The notes under the pieces were generated by a model that did not search any database, was not told the origin of the DNA, and was given only the letters and a program-made list of their open reading frames with translations. Shown piece by piece: positions 15,590-23,620 of a stretch of DNA of 64,000 nucleotides; within the stretch, counting starts at the first letter, position 1; every line of letters begins with the position of its first letter. The position numbers and the translations under genes are program-made. This DNA comes from Alcaligenaceae bacterium (GTDB lineage: Bacteria > Pseudomonadota > Gammaproteobacteria > Burkholderiales > Burkholderiaceae_B): assembly GCA_013416435.1 (NCBI GenBank), contig JACCEN010000002.1, forward strand, positions 1 to 64,000, read 5' to 3'.

Positions 15590-16639
15590 TCAGGCAGCAA
15601 GACTGGCGCAATCAATCACGAATCGGTATTTGACCTCGCCTTTCAGCATACGATCAGAGGCGTCGTCGATTTCCTGGGCGCGTATCATTTCGATGTCTGC
15701 GACAATACCGTGCTGCGCGCAGAAGTCCAGCATTTCCTGCGTCTCGGGGATTCCGCCTATCATCGAGCCCGCCAGGCTGCGGCGCTTCATGATCAGGTGG
15801 AACACGCCGGGGGAAGGGTGCGGCGAAGCCGGTGCGCCCACTAGCGCCATCGTGCCGTCGCGTTTCAGTACTGCAAGGTATGCGTCCAAGTCATGCGCTG
15901 CGGCGACGGTATTGAGGATGAAATCCAGGCTCTTTGCATGCGCCGCCATTTCACAGGCATTGCGCGAGACCACGACCTCGTCGGCTCCCAGCGCCCTGGC
16001 CGCTTCACGCTTGGATTCGGAAGTGGTGAATGCCACCACATGAGCGCCCATCGCGTGAGCCAGCTTGATTCCCATGTGGCCCAGGCCACCGATGCCGACG
16101 ACGCCAACCTTCTTGCCCGGCCCAACCTTCCAGTGGCGCAGCGGCGACCAGGTAGTGATGCCCGCGCACAGCAAAGGGGCCACGGCCGCTAGTTGCGCCT
16201 TGGGATGGCGGATGCGAAGCACGTAGCGTTCATGCACCACGATTTTCTGGGAATAGCCGCCCAGAGTATGGCCAGGCGCATCCGGGGTCGCGGAATTGTA
16301 GGTGCCGACCATGCCGTCGCAGTAGTTCTCCAGGCCGGCGTCGCACTCTTCGCAATGCCGGCAGCTGTCGACGATGCAGCCTACTCCGACAAGATCGCCG
16401 ATTTGGTAGGCCGAGACGTGATCGCCCACGGCGGAGACATGGCCGACGATTTCGTGGCCCGGCACGCATGGGAAGCACGTGCCAGCCCATTCGGCGCGCA
16501 CTTGGTGAAGATCGGAATGGCACACGCCGCAATAGGCGATGTCAATCTGGACATCATGGGCACCCGGAGCTCGACGGGTGATCTCCATGGATTCCAGGGC
16601 TTGGTCGCCCGCATGGGCGCCGTAGGCTTTGGTGGTCAT
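15590..16639 (-). CDS. zinc-dependent NAD(P)H alcohol dehydrogenase (YahK/CAD type)
   Basis: A 349-residue medium-chain dehydrogenase. The catalytic zinc site is Cys-His-Ser-Asp (YCGVCHSDLH) with GHE (VPGHEIVGHV). The structural zinc site is formed by CRHCEECDAGLENYC. The nucleotide-binding Rossmann motif is VGIGGLGHMGIKLAHAMG. It interconverts primary alcohols and aldehydes, typically working as an aldehyde reductase in this subfamily. A strong AAGGAGA precedes the ATG. The gene ends 12 bp before the likely start of the EamA exporter, so both may be read from one promoter; an exported alcohol or detoxified aldehyde is possible. Confidence 0.9.
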   Translation of the reverse strand: MTTKAYGAHAGDQALESMEITRRAPGAHDVQIDIAYCGVCHSDLHQVRAEWAGTCFPCVPGHEIVGHVSAVGDHVSAYQIGDLVGVGCIVDSCRHCEECDAGLENYCDGMVGTYNSATPDAPGHTLGGYSQKIVVHERYVLRIRHPKAQLAAVAPLLCAGITTWSPLRHWKVGPGKKVGVVGIGGLGHMGIKLAHAMGAHVVAFTTSESKREAARALGADEVVVSRNACEMAAHAKSLDFILNTVAAAHDLDAYLAVLKRDGTMALVGAPASPHPSPGVFHLIMKRRSLAGSMIGGIPETQEMLDFCAQHGIVADIEMIRAQEIDDASDRMLKGEVKYRFVIDCASLAA

Positions 16640-16744
16640 TGTGTTCTCCTTCTTGAAAGCGAGTTTAGCAGGGGGCCCATGCCGGCAGGTAAGCCGGCTC
16701 GTGTTTAATTAATATAGATATATTTCATCGTTTTGGAGATTCGC

Positions 16745-18616
16745 TTGCTTCGCCGGTTTGAACGCCTGCTCGACCCTTTCCCCCCTCAGGAGCCGCCCTT
16801 GCCTCCCAATGGCTTGTTTTCTTTCCTGTGGGCCTGCACACGTGGATCGCGCCGCTACCTCGCCGCGCTGGCGCTGCTCAGCGCCAGCGTGTCGATCTAC
16901 GAGGCCTGGCTATTCGCCTTTCTTGGGCAAGTGGTGGACCTGCTTTCGACCTGGCAAACAGGCGACACGATATCCGCTCACGAACGCCGTGTCCTGTGGG
17001 GCATAGGCATTGTGCTGCTGGCCAGCGTTGGCCTGGTAGCCGTGCGCACCATGGTGCAGCATCAGGTGCTGGCCATCAACCTGCCACTGCGGCTACGCTG
17101 GAATTTCCACCGTCTCATGCTCAGGCAAAGCCTGTCTTTTTTCTCCGACGAGTTCGCGGGGCGCGTCACGGCCAAGGTCATGCAGACGGCGCTGGCGGTG
17201 CGCGAAGTGCTCATGACGCTCACCGAGATCGTGCTGGGCATCAGTGTGTACTTCATCACCATCGTTGCACTGGCCGGCGGGTTCGATCTGCGACTGATGC
17301 TGCCCTTCATTGGCTGGATCGTGCTGTACGGCCTGGCCATGCTGTATTTTGTGCCGCGGCTGGGCAAGGTGGGGCAGGAACAGGCTCATGCCCGCTCTTC
17401 CATGACCGGACGGGTCAGCGATGCCTACTCCAATATCGCGACCGTGAAGCTGTTCTCGCACACCAGGCGCGAGGCCCAGTTCGCCCGCGCCGCGATGGAA
17501 GACTTCAAGGACACGGGCTTTCGTCAGATGCGCCTGGTCAGCCAGTTCGAGATCGTCAACCAGGCTCTGGTGGCGACCTTGATCTTCACTGCGGGCGGCT
17601 ATGCGCTGTGGCTGTGGCATGGCGGCCAGATCGGCATCGGGGCGGTGGCCGCGGTCTCGGCCATGGCCTTGCGCGTCAATGGAATGTCGCAGTGGATCAT
17701 GTGGGAAATGACCTCGCTGTTCGAGAACATCGGCACCGTGCAGGACGGGATCGCCACCCTTTCTCGTGCCGCCAAGGTGCAGGATGCGCCGGACGCGCTG
17801 CCGTTGCGCGTTACGCAAGGGAAGGTGGAGTTCGACCAAGTCTACTTCAACTACAATGGCGAGCGCCAAGTGCTGGACGGCTTGAGCCTGACGGTGCGCC
17901 CCGGAGAAAAGATCGGACTGGTCGGGCGGTCGGGCGCAGGCAAATCCACGCTGATCAATCTCTTGCTGCGCTTCTACGACGTGGACAGCGGCCAGATACG
18001 CATCGACGGACAGGACATCGCGCACATAACACAGGACAGCCTGCGCGGCGCCATCGGCATGGTCACCCAGGACACTTCTTTGCTGCATCGCTCCATCCGC
18101 GACAACATCGCCTACGGGCTGCCCGACGCCGGCGACGCCGAAGTCCGCGCCGCTGCCGTCCGCGCCCAGGCCGACGAATTCATCCGGCACCTGAGCGATC
18201 CGCAAGGCCGCAGCGGCTATGAGACCCTGGTGGGAGAACGCGGCGTCAAGCTATCGGGCGGTCAGCGCCAGCGCATCGCCATTGCCCGCGTCATGCTCAA
18301 GAACGCTCCCATCCTGCTGCTCGATGAAGCCACCAGCGCGCTGGATTCCGAAGTGGAAGTCGCCATCCAGGAGAGCTTGAAGGAGATCATGGAAGGCAAG
18401 ACCGTGATCGCCATCGCCCATCGCCTTTCCACCATTGCCGCCATGGACCGCCTCGTCGTCATGGATCACGGGCATATCGTCGAGGAAGGCAGCCATGCCG
18501 AACTGCTGAAGAGGAACGGTATCTACGCCCGGCTGTGGCGCCATCAGAGCGGCGGCTTTCTGGGCGACGAAAGCGACGATGAGTCCGCAATCGGCAACGC
18601 GAGCAGCACCGCATGA
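16745..18616 (+). CDS. ABC exporter, fused permease and ATPase
   Basis: A half-transporter of about 623 residues that would work as a homodimer. The membrane domain (residues about 30-320) has six spans. The ATPase domain has Walker A GRSGAGKSTL, Q-loop MVTQDTSLLH, signature LSGGQRQRIAIARV, Walker B ILLLDEATSALDSE and the H-loop IAHRLST. I place the start at TTG 16745, which has GGAG 6 bp upstream; TTG 16733 is the other option, and no ATG lies near. It belongs to the MsbA/multidrug or lipid exporter group. It stands alone, divergent from the dehydrogenase gene. Confidence 0.9.
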   Translation: MLRRFERLLDPFPPQEPPLPPNGLFSFLWACTRGSRRYLAALALLSASVSIYEAWLFAFLGQVVDLLSTWQTGDTISAHERRVLWGIGIVLLASVGLVAVRTMVQHQVLAINLPLRLRWNFHRLMLRQSLSFFSDEFAGRVTAKVMQTALAVREVLMTLTEIVLGISVYFITIVALAGGFDLRLMLPFIGWIVLYGLAMLYFVPRLGKVGQEQAHARSSMTGRVSDAYSNIATVKLFSHTRREAQFARAAMEDFKDTGFRQMRLVSQFEIVNQALVATLIFTAGGYALWLWHGGQIGIGAVAAVSAMALRVNGMSQWIMWEMTSLFENIGTVQDGIATLSRAAKVQDAPDALPLRVTQGKVEFDQVYFNYNGERQVLDGLSLTVRPGEKIGLVGRSGAGKSTLINLLLRFYDVDSGQIRIDGQDIAHITQDSLRGAIGMVTQDTSLLHRSIRDNIAYGLPDAGDAEVRAAAVRAQADEFIRHLSDPQGRSGYETLVGERGVKLSGGQRQRIAIARVMLKNAPILLLDEATSALDSEVEVAIQESLKEIMEGKTVIAIAHRLSTIAAMDRLVVMDHGHIVEEGSHAELLKRNGIYARLWRHQSGGFLGDESDDESAIGNASSTA

Positions 18617-18749
18617 AGCGAGGCATTGCCTGCGTTGCCTCCCGCGCCGGCGGCATCGTCTCGATTTTCGGTAGAGCGTTCACGAGCACGCTGCCTCATG
18701 ATGCTCCGCGCTTTCCCGCCTGCGCCAAGTCCAGACACTGCTCCCTCGT

Positions 18750-19586
18750 TTATTCTAGATATTTCGCAAAGCGCTGGTTCAGTTCAGCATTGCTGACCAC
18801 CCCGGCGAAATCGTCGAAACGCCCTTCTCCGGCAATGCGTTGCGCGGCGTGCAGAAAGCTGTCCATGGCCAGCCGCGCCAGCGTGCCACCCACGCTGATA
18901 CGCCTTACGCCCAATTGCGCCAGATCGTCCACCGTATAGCCGAACGCGGCGCTATTCAGGAAATTGATCGGGCGGCCGTCGGCGGCCTGGACGACGGCGA
19001 CAATCTCTTCCCTGGTCTTGATGCCGGGCGCATACAGGCAATCCGCGCCGGCTTCGCCGAATGCCCTCAGGCGCCTGGCCGTTTCCTGGATGTCGGGAGC
19101 ACCGCGTATGTATCCTTCCGTCCGGGCCGTAAGCAATACGCGCCGGCCTGTCCGGTCGATGGCGGCGCGGGCTGCATGCACACGTGCGACGGCAGTGGAA
19201 AAATCGTATAGCCCGGCTTCCTGCCCTTGCGGCGCATCTTCGATGGACAGGCCCGCCACGCCTGTGGCCACGCAGCGGAGAATGTTGTCGTGCAGGCCTT
19301 GCAGGTCTTCCGCGAAGCCGTTCTCGAAATCGGCATTGAGCGGAATATCCACCGCGGCGGCCATTGCTTCGTAATGGGCGAGGACCTCTTCCAGCCCCTC
19401 TGCGCCATCAGGCAGGCCATTGGCGTGGGCGTGCCCTGCGCTGGTCGAGGCGATCGCCTTGAAGCCCAGGTCTTGCAGGATGCGGGCCGTTCCGATGTTC
19501 CAGGGGTTGGGGATGACGAAGCAGCCTTTCTCGTGCAGCTGGAAAAAGAGATCTCTTCTTCGGGCGATGCTCTGGGATTCAGTCAT
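18750..19586 (-). CDS. isocitrate lyase/PEP mutase superfamily protein
   Basis: A 278-residue (beta/alpha)8 enzyme of the oxaloacetate decarboxylase / methylisocitrate lyase-like group. Typical segments are FVIPNPWNIGTARILQDLGF, the substrate-loop TSAGHAHANGLPDG, metal-binding NADFENGF and IEDAPQG, then LTARTEGY and the C-terminal VRRISVGGTLARLAM. The KKCGH motif of true isocitrate lyases is absent, so it is not AceA. It probably cleaves or decarboxylates a 2-oxo or 2-hydroxy acid. The start ATG at 19586 matches the family; a long reading frame extending upstream overlaps the transporter gene and is not real. Confidence 0.82.
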   Translation of the reverse strand: MTESQSIARRRDLFFQLHEKGCFVIPNPWNIGTARILQDLGFKAIASTSAGHAHANGLPDGAEGLEEVLAHYEAMAAAVDIPLNADFENGFAEDLQGLHDNILRCVATGVAGLSIEDAPQGQEAGLYDFSTAVARVHAARAAIDRTGRRVLLTARTEGYIRGAPDIQETARRLRAFGEAGADCLYAPGIKTREEIVAVVQAADGRPINFLNSAAFGYTVDDLAQLGVRRISVGGTLARLAMDSFLHAAQRIAGEGRFDDFAGVVSNAELNQRFAKYLE

Positions 19587-19684
19587 AGGGCGCCTTTGGG
19601 TGGGTGATGACGGCGGGCCGGGCAAGCATGCGCAGCCCCACGTCATCTTACGCCCGACCGTGGCCGCTGCGCCAGGCCAGGCGC

Positions 19685-20935
19685 TTACGCCCCGCCGCGC
19701 AGTTCCGCGGCCAGGCCGGCGCGCCGCCTGGCCTGGGCATGCCATTCCTGGCCTAGCGTCAGCATGACCGTCAGCACCATGAAGCCCGCAGCCGCCCAGA
19801 AAATGCCGCTGAATCGGCCTTGGTCCAGCAGCCAGCCGAACATGACGGGTCCTGCCGCGCCGCCGATATTGAACCCCGTCATGACGATGCCAAAGGCCTT
19901 GCCCTCGCCGCCGGCGGGCGCAGCCGCCCGAACCAGCATGTCGCGAGAGGGGGCGATGACGCCGGTCAGGAAGCCGGCCACGCCAAGCAGCACGACAATG
20001 GCGAGGTCGGCCAGCGGAACGGTGGCGACGATGGCGACCACCACTGCGGCCATGCCGAACGCGGCGGCCGCCACGAAACCGTGATGCTGGGTGCGGTCCG
20101 CAAGGAAGCCACCGGCCAGCACTCCCGCCGCGCTGGCGAACAAAAAGGCCGTCAAGGCGATGTTCGCCCAGGAAAGCGGGACGCCGTATCCCTGCACCAG
20201 GGCGCTTACGGAAAACCGATCGATCGCCCCGGTGCTCAGGTTCAACAGCACGAAAAGCAGGGTCAATACCATGATGGCCGGCGTGAAGACCGCCACCGGC
20301 CGCACGGCAGCCGGGCTTTTGGAAGCTGCGGCGGCAGGCCGGGATTCGGATGAACGCGGTTCGGTTTTTGGCATGCCTACCACCAGCATGGCCAATCCGC
20401 CGATCAATGCGGTGACAAGGAAGGCGGCCTCGACGTTCAACAGCGTAGCCACGCTCATCAGCACGACGGGCGCAATGGCCCCACCCAGATAGCCCGAAAA
20501 GGTATGGATGGAAAACGCCCGCCCCATGCGACCTGGAGCGATCCCCCTGGACAGCAGCGCATAGTCGGCCGGGTGGTAGACGCCGTTGGCGATTCCGGCC
20601 AGCGCCATGGCCGCCAACAGCCATAGATAGTTGGGCGCTGCGGCCAGGGACAGATAGCTTGCGCTGCCCAGCGCCAGTCCGCAAAGCAGGACCAGGCGCG
20701 GCCCGAAGCGGTCTACCGCAAAGCCAAGCGGCGCCTGCACCAGGGCGGAAATCACGTTGAAGACACTGATGGCAATACCGAGCTCGACAAAGCTGACCCC
20801 CATCTTGGCCGGCAGCAAGGGCAGCAGCGCCGGTATCGCCATGATATGAAAATGGCTTACGAGGTGAGCCGCCGAGACCTGGGGCAACACGCCTATCGTT
20901 GGACGCGACACAGTATTCGAATCTCCATGATGCAC
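19685..20935 (-). CDS. MFS transporter (Fsr/fosmidomycin-resistance-like)
   Basis: A 416-residue major facilitator with 12 spans. After a short N-terminus with the HLVSHFHIMAIPALLP segment typical of the Fsr-like group, the loop 2-3 signature GFAVDRFGPR is present, with GIANGVYHPADYALLSRGI in the fourth and fifth spans. The central loop (about residues 205-225) is rich in Ser, Ala and Pro. The start is GTG at 20935. It probably exports a small molecule by proton antiport. It lies 98 bp upstream of the PEP-mutase-like gene on the same strand, so they may be cotranscribed, though no substrate link is evident. Confidence 0.88.
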   Translation of the reverse strand: MHHGDSNTVSRPTIGVLPQVSAAHLVSHFHIMAIPALLPLLPAKMGVSFVELGIAISVFNVISALVQAPLGFAVDRFGPRLVLLCGLALGSASYLSLAAAPNYLWLLAAMALAGIANGVYHPADYALLSRGIAPGRMGRAFSIHTFSGYLGGAIAPVVLMSVATLLNVEAAFLVTALIGGLAMLVVGMPKTEPRSSESRPAAAASKSPAAVRPVAVFTPAIMVLTLLFVLLNLSTGAIDRFSVSALVQGYGVPLSWANIALTAFLFASAAGVLAGGFLADRTQHHGFVAAAAFGMAAVVVAIVATVPLADLAIVVLLGVAGFLTGVIAPSRDMLVRAAAPAGGEGKAFGIVMTGFNIGGAAGPVMFGWLLDQGRFSGIFWAAAGFMVLTVMLTLGQEWHAQARRRAGLAAELRGGA

Positions 20936-21068
20936 GGCGCGGCTTCTGAACGATGGCCGGCCGCCCCTTTACTTCCGTCGCTTCCCTGCGACCGACATGA
21001 TATGAATAGTACCTCTTCCGCGAATTTCGGGCGTGGCAACGCGTATAATGCCTGCTCGCATTTCCTTC

Positions 21069-21099
21069 ATGGGTTCCCTAACCCCATCCATCAAAAAGG
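21069..21099 (+). ncRNA. candidate preQ1-I riboswitch (translational)
   Basis: Directly upstream of the yhhQ-type transporter, ATGGG (21069-21073) pairs with CCCAT (21083-21087), giving stem P1 with loop TTCCCTAAC. An A-rich tail, ATCAAAAAGG, follows. CCT of the loop (21077-21079) can pair with AGG of the tail (21097-21099), making the H-type pseudoknot of the preQ1-I class. AAGG is also the ribosome site of the ATG at 21106, so ligand binding would hide it. Size, GGTTC start of the loop, A-tract and gene context all match the class. Confidence 0.75.
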
Positions 21100-21105
21100 C
21101 TCATC

Positions 21106-21774
21106 ATGACGTCCGCATCCCTCCCGCAACCGCGGGTTCCGTTCTATCTTGCATTGCTGGTAGCGTTCCACATCCTCATCATCATCGCCAGCAATTATCT
21201 GGTGCAATTGCCCATTGATCTGTTCGGCTTCCATAGCACCTGGGGCGCTTTCAGCTTCCCCTTCATCTTCCTTGCCACCGACCTGACCGTGCGCCTGATC
21301 GGCAAGGCCGAAGCGCGCAGCGTCATTGCGCGGGCCATGGTGCCGGCGCTGATCGCGTCCTACATCGTTTCGGTGCTCTTCCACGAAGGCCGCTTCAACG
21401 GCGTCGGCGCGTTGGGCGAATTCAACAGCTTCGTATTCCGCATCGCCTTCGCCAGCTTCGCCGCCTACGTGCTGGGCCAGTTGCTGGATGTTCAGGTGTT
21501 CGACCGCATGCGCCGCGGCTACGTGCAATGGTGGGTGGCGCCGGCTGCATCATCCGTCTTCGGGCAGGCGCTGGATACGGCGGCCTTCTTCAGCATTGCG
21601 TTCTGGCGCAGCACCAACCCCTTCATGGCCGAACACTGGGGTGAAATCGCGGTCGTGGACTATGTCATCAAGCTGGCCGTCAGCCTCCTGCTGTTCGTGC
21701 CGATGTACGGGATCGCCCTGAGCGCCATCGTTCGGGCCATGAAACGGCGCGACGCCATATTGGCCGAGGTCTGA
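21106..21774 (+). CDS. yhhQ: YhhQ-type 7-cyano-7-deazaguanine / preQ1 transporter
   Basis: A 222-residue membrane protein of the vitamin-uptake-like COG1738 (YhhQ) family with about six spans. Diagnostic parts are NYLVQLPIDLFGFHSTWGAF, FPFIFLATDLTVRLIGK, the AYVLGQLLDVQVFD segment and ASSVFGQALDTAAFFSIAFW. Members import preQ0 or preQ1 for queuosine synthesis in tRNA. The overlapping preQ1-I riboswitch candidate in its leader (21069-21099) independently supports this role. It is a single gene with its ribosome site AAGG at 21096-21099. Confidence 0.92.
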   Translation: MTSASLPQPRVPFYLALLVAFHILIIIASNYLVQLPIDLFGFHSTWGAFSFPFIFLATDLTVRLIGKAEARSVIARAMVPALIASYIVSVLFHEGRFNGVGALGEFNSFVFRIAFASFAAYVLGQLLDVQVFDRMRRGYVQWWVAPAASSVFGQALDTAAFFSIAFWRSTNPFMAEHWGEIAVVDYVIKLAVSLLLFVPMYGIALSAIVRAMKRRDAILAEV

Positions 21775-21802
21775 TTCACAACCTGGCCGGACATGCCCGG
21801 AA

Positions 21803-22573
21803 TCAGGCCCTCGCCCACCACAGCCCTGTCCTCATCGAGAAAGAACCGTCGTCCTCGATGGCCAAGGCTTGCTTCACCTCTGCCGGCGCCTCACGCTGGA
21901 CCGTGCGTATCATCGCGATGCGCTCAGGACTGGTTCGCATGCGCGTTACCCATGGCTCGAATGCGAGCCGCGTTATCCAGCTCTGGTGCTCGATCGCCGA
22001 AAAACCGGCATCCGCCATGAGCCGCGCCCATTCGGAAGGGGAGCGGTCCCGGATATGCGAGCGATCGCGCAGTATCTCTATGGTCTGCAAATGCGTGTCC
22101 ACCAAGGGGTTTTCATCGCCTTCGACGTCTATCATGAGCAAGTAGCCCCGTGGCTTGACAATGCGGCGCATTTCTTTGAGCGCCGCGGGCAGATCGAGCC
22201 AGTGATGAGCGCTGTAGCGCGACGCGACCACACAGAACTGACCATCGTCGAACGGCATGGATTCAGCGCTGGCCTGAAGAGTCCGGATGTTGCCCAGCCC
22301 TTTTTCGGCCGCCACCCGATCGACCGTCGCAAGCATACTGGGTGAAGGATCCACCGCGACCACGCTGGCCGCAGCCGGCGCCAGGGTAAAGCTAAGGTGC
22401 CCCGCGCCGCAGCCCACGTCCACCAGCTTGCCCGCGGCGTCCGGAAGCGACTGGCTGATCAGATCAGCGGCGTACAACAGATCGGGCCCGGCGGCATGCA
22501 CGGCGCTCTGCAGGTAGGCTTGAGCCTGGGGATCGAACTGCGATTGGACGGTTTCGCTATGGTTGGCCTGCAT
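21803..22573 (-). CDS. class I SAM-dependent methyltransferase (UbiE-like)
   Basis: A 256-residue soluble methyltransferase. The SAM-binding motif I is KLVDVGCGAGHLSFTLAP (about residues 49-66), motif post-I is VVAVDPSPSML, and a third motif lies in ESMPFDDGQFCVVASRYSAHHW. RGYLLMIDVEGDENPLVD continues the fold. AAGGAGA sits 7 bp before the ATG. It lies near a second, secreted-looking methyltransferase gene (22677) on the same strand but 103 bp apart. The acceptor molecule is unknown; such enzymes methylate lipids, quinones or small molecules. Confidence 0.88.
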   Translation of the reverse strand: MQANHSETVQSQFDPQAQAYLQSAVHAAGPDLLYAADLISQSLPDAAGKLVDVGCGAGHLSFTLAPAAASVVAVDPSPSMLATVDRVAAEKGLGNIRTLQASAESMPFDDGQFCVVASRYSAHHWLDLPAALKEMRRIVKPRGYLLMIDVEGDENPLVDTHLQTIEILRDRSHIRDRSPSEWARLMADAGFSAIEHQSWITRLAFEPWVTRMRTSPERIAMIRTVQREAPAEVKQALAIEDDGSFSMRTGLWWARA

Positions 22574-22676
22574 GGTGTCTCCTTATCCGGCGGCAAAAAA
22601 AGCTCACGATATCGGACAATGCATGCCAGTACAAGATTGCTGGATATCCTGGTATCGCTACTAATCCCCAGGGTGC

Positions 22677-23528
22677 TCAAGGTTGCCGCGTAGCGTTCCA
22701 GGCTTTTCCTCCGCTGTCGCTGCCGGTCATTCGATCGGCATTGACCTCTCCGGTGTATTGCTGCCCGTTGGCCGTGAAGGTGATGCGTGGGCCCTGCAAT
22801 GCGGCCGCGCTGATTGCATGCTGCGTCCCATCCATCGCCAGATAGCCATCCAGCTTCTGATAGGTTTGGTTGAGCGTAAGCGTGGCCTTAGTGTCCAGTG
22901 CCCAGGTGCCTTCCACCTTCGCGGGAACAATCCACTTGTATGCGCGGCAGTAGGACTTGCACTCCAGAGCGGCCTCGGCGGAATCGTCCGGCGCCCAGTC
23001 GTCCATGTCGAAGGAGTTGGAAACAATGCGCGTGCCCGGCTTCATATCCAGGAGCAGCGGCCGCAGGCGCAAATTGAGGTCGGGCAGCAGAAATAGCGTG
23101 ACCACGGTGGCATCGGAAAAATCGAACTCGAAAATATCGCCCTGGGTAAACGTCGCCTTGTCGGAGACGCCGGCGTTTTTCGCAGCTTGACGCGACAGCT
23201 CGACCATGTCGGGATTGAATTCCACGCCATGCGCCCGGGTGCCGCGCTGCGCCGCGGTGATTACCGTACGGCCATCGCCGGAACCGAGGTCGACCAGATA
23301 GTCCTCGGGAGTTATTTCGGCCATGCGCAGCATTTGGTCCACGAGCGACTCTGGCGTCGGCACCCATACTACGTCTTTGCCTGCCTGCCCGACAGTGGGT
23401 TCGTAAGCAGCTGCATTTGCGCCTGGACCGGCTTGCCCGTCTTTTGCATGGGCACCGCCTAATGCCAGCGCGAACATGGAAGCCGCAAGGAGGAGTTGGA
23501 AAGCGTGGCGTCGATTCGATGATGTCAT
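22677..23528 (-). CDS. methyltransferase-fold protein with signal peptide
   Basis: A 283-residue protein. Residues 1 to about 28 look like a cleavable signal peptide (AFQLLLAASMFALALGGAHA). Then comes a class I methyltransferase core: YLVDLGSGDGRTVITAA, HGVEFNPDMVELSRQAA, a QGDIFEFDF loop, then VTLFLLPDLNLRLRP. The C-terminal third (about residues 205-283) is beta-rich and reads like a separate domain with TLTLNQTYQKLDGYL. SAM is not known in the periplasm, so either the leader is a membrane anchor facing inward, or the domain has another role. Two Cys (KSYCRAYK region) might form a bond. The function is open. Confidence 0.8.
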   Translation of the reverse strand: MTSSNRRHAFQLLLAASMFALALGGAHAKDGQAGPGANAAAYEPTVGQAGKDVVWVPTPESLVDQMLRMAEITPEDYLVDLGSGDGRTVITAAQRGTRAHGVEFNPDMVELSRQAAKNAGVSDKATFTQGDIFEFDFSDATVVTLFLLPDLNLRLRPLLLDMKPGTRIVSNSFDMDDWAPDDSAEAALECKSYCRAYKWIVPAKVEGTWALDTKATLTLNQTYQKLDGYLAMDGTQHAISAAALQGPRITFTANGQQYTGEVNADRMTGSDSGGKAWNATRQP

Positions 23529-23620
23529 AGGGGTGTTCTCGTGAAAAAAACAATGGTCATGAAACGGCCCATTCAGAATACAACAGGCTTGAATCCCGCA
23601 TTAAGCTTTTATTCAGTTTT

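Noticed and set aside
18750-20684. A 644-residue open frame joining the PEP-mutase-like protein to sequence within the transporter gene
   Set aside because: The part beyond 19586 is Arg/Gly-rich, has no family signal and overlaps the well-supported MFS gene in another frame on the same strand. Only 18750-19586 is coding.
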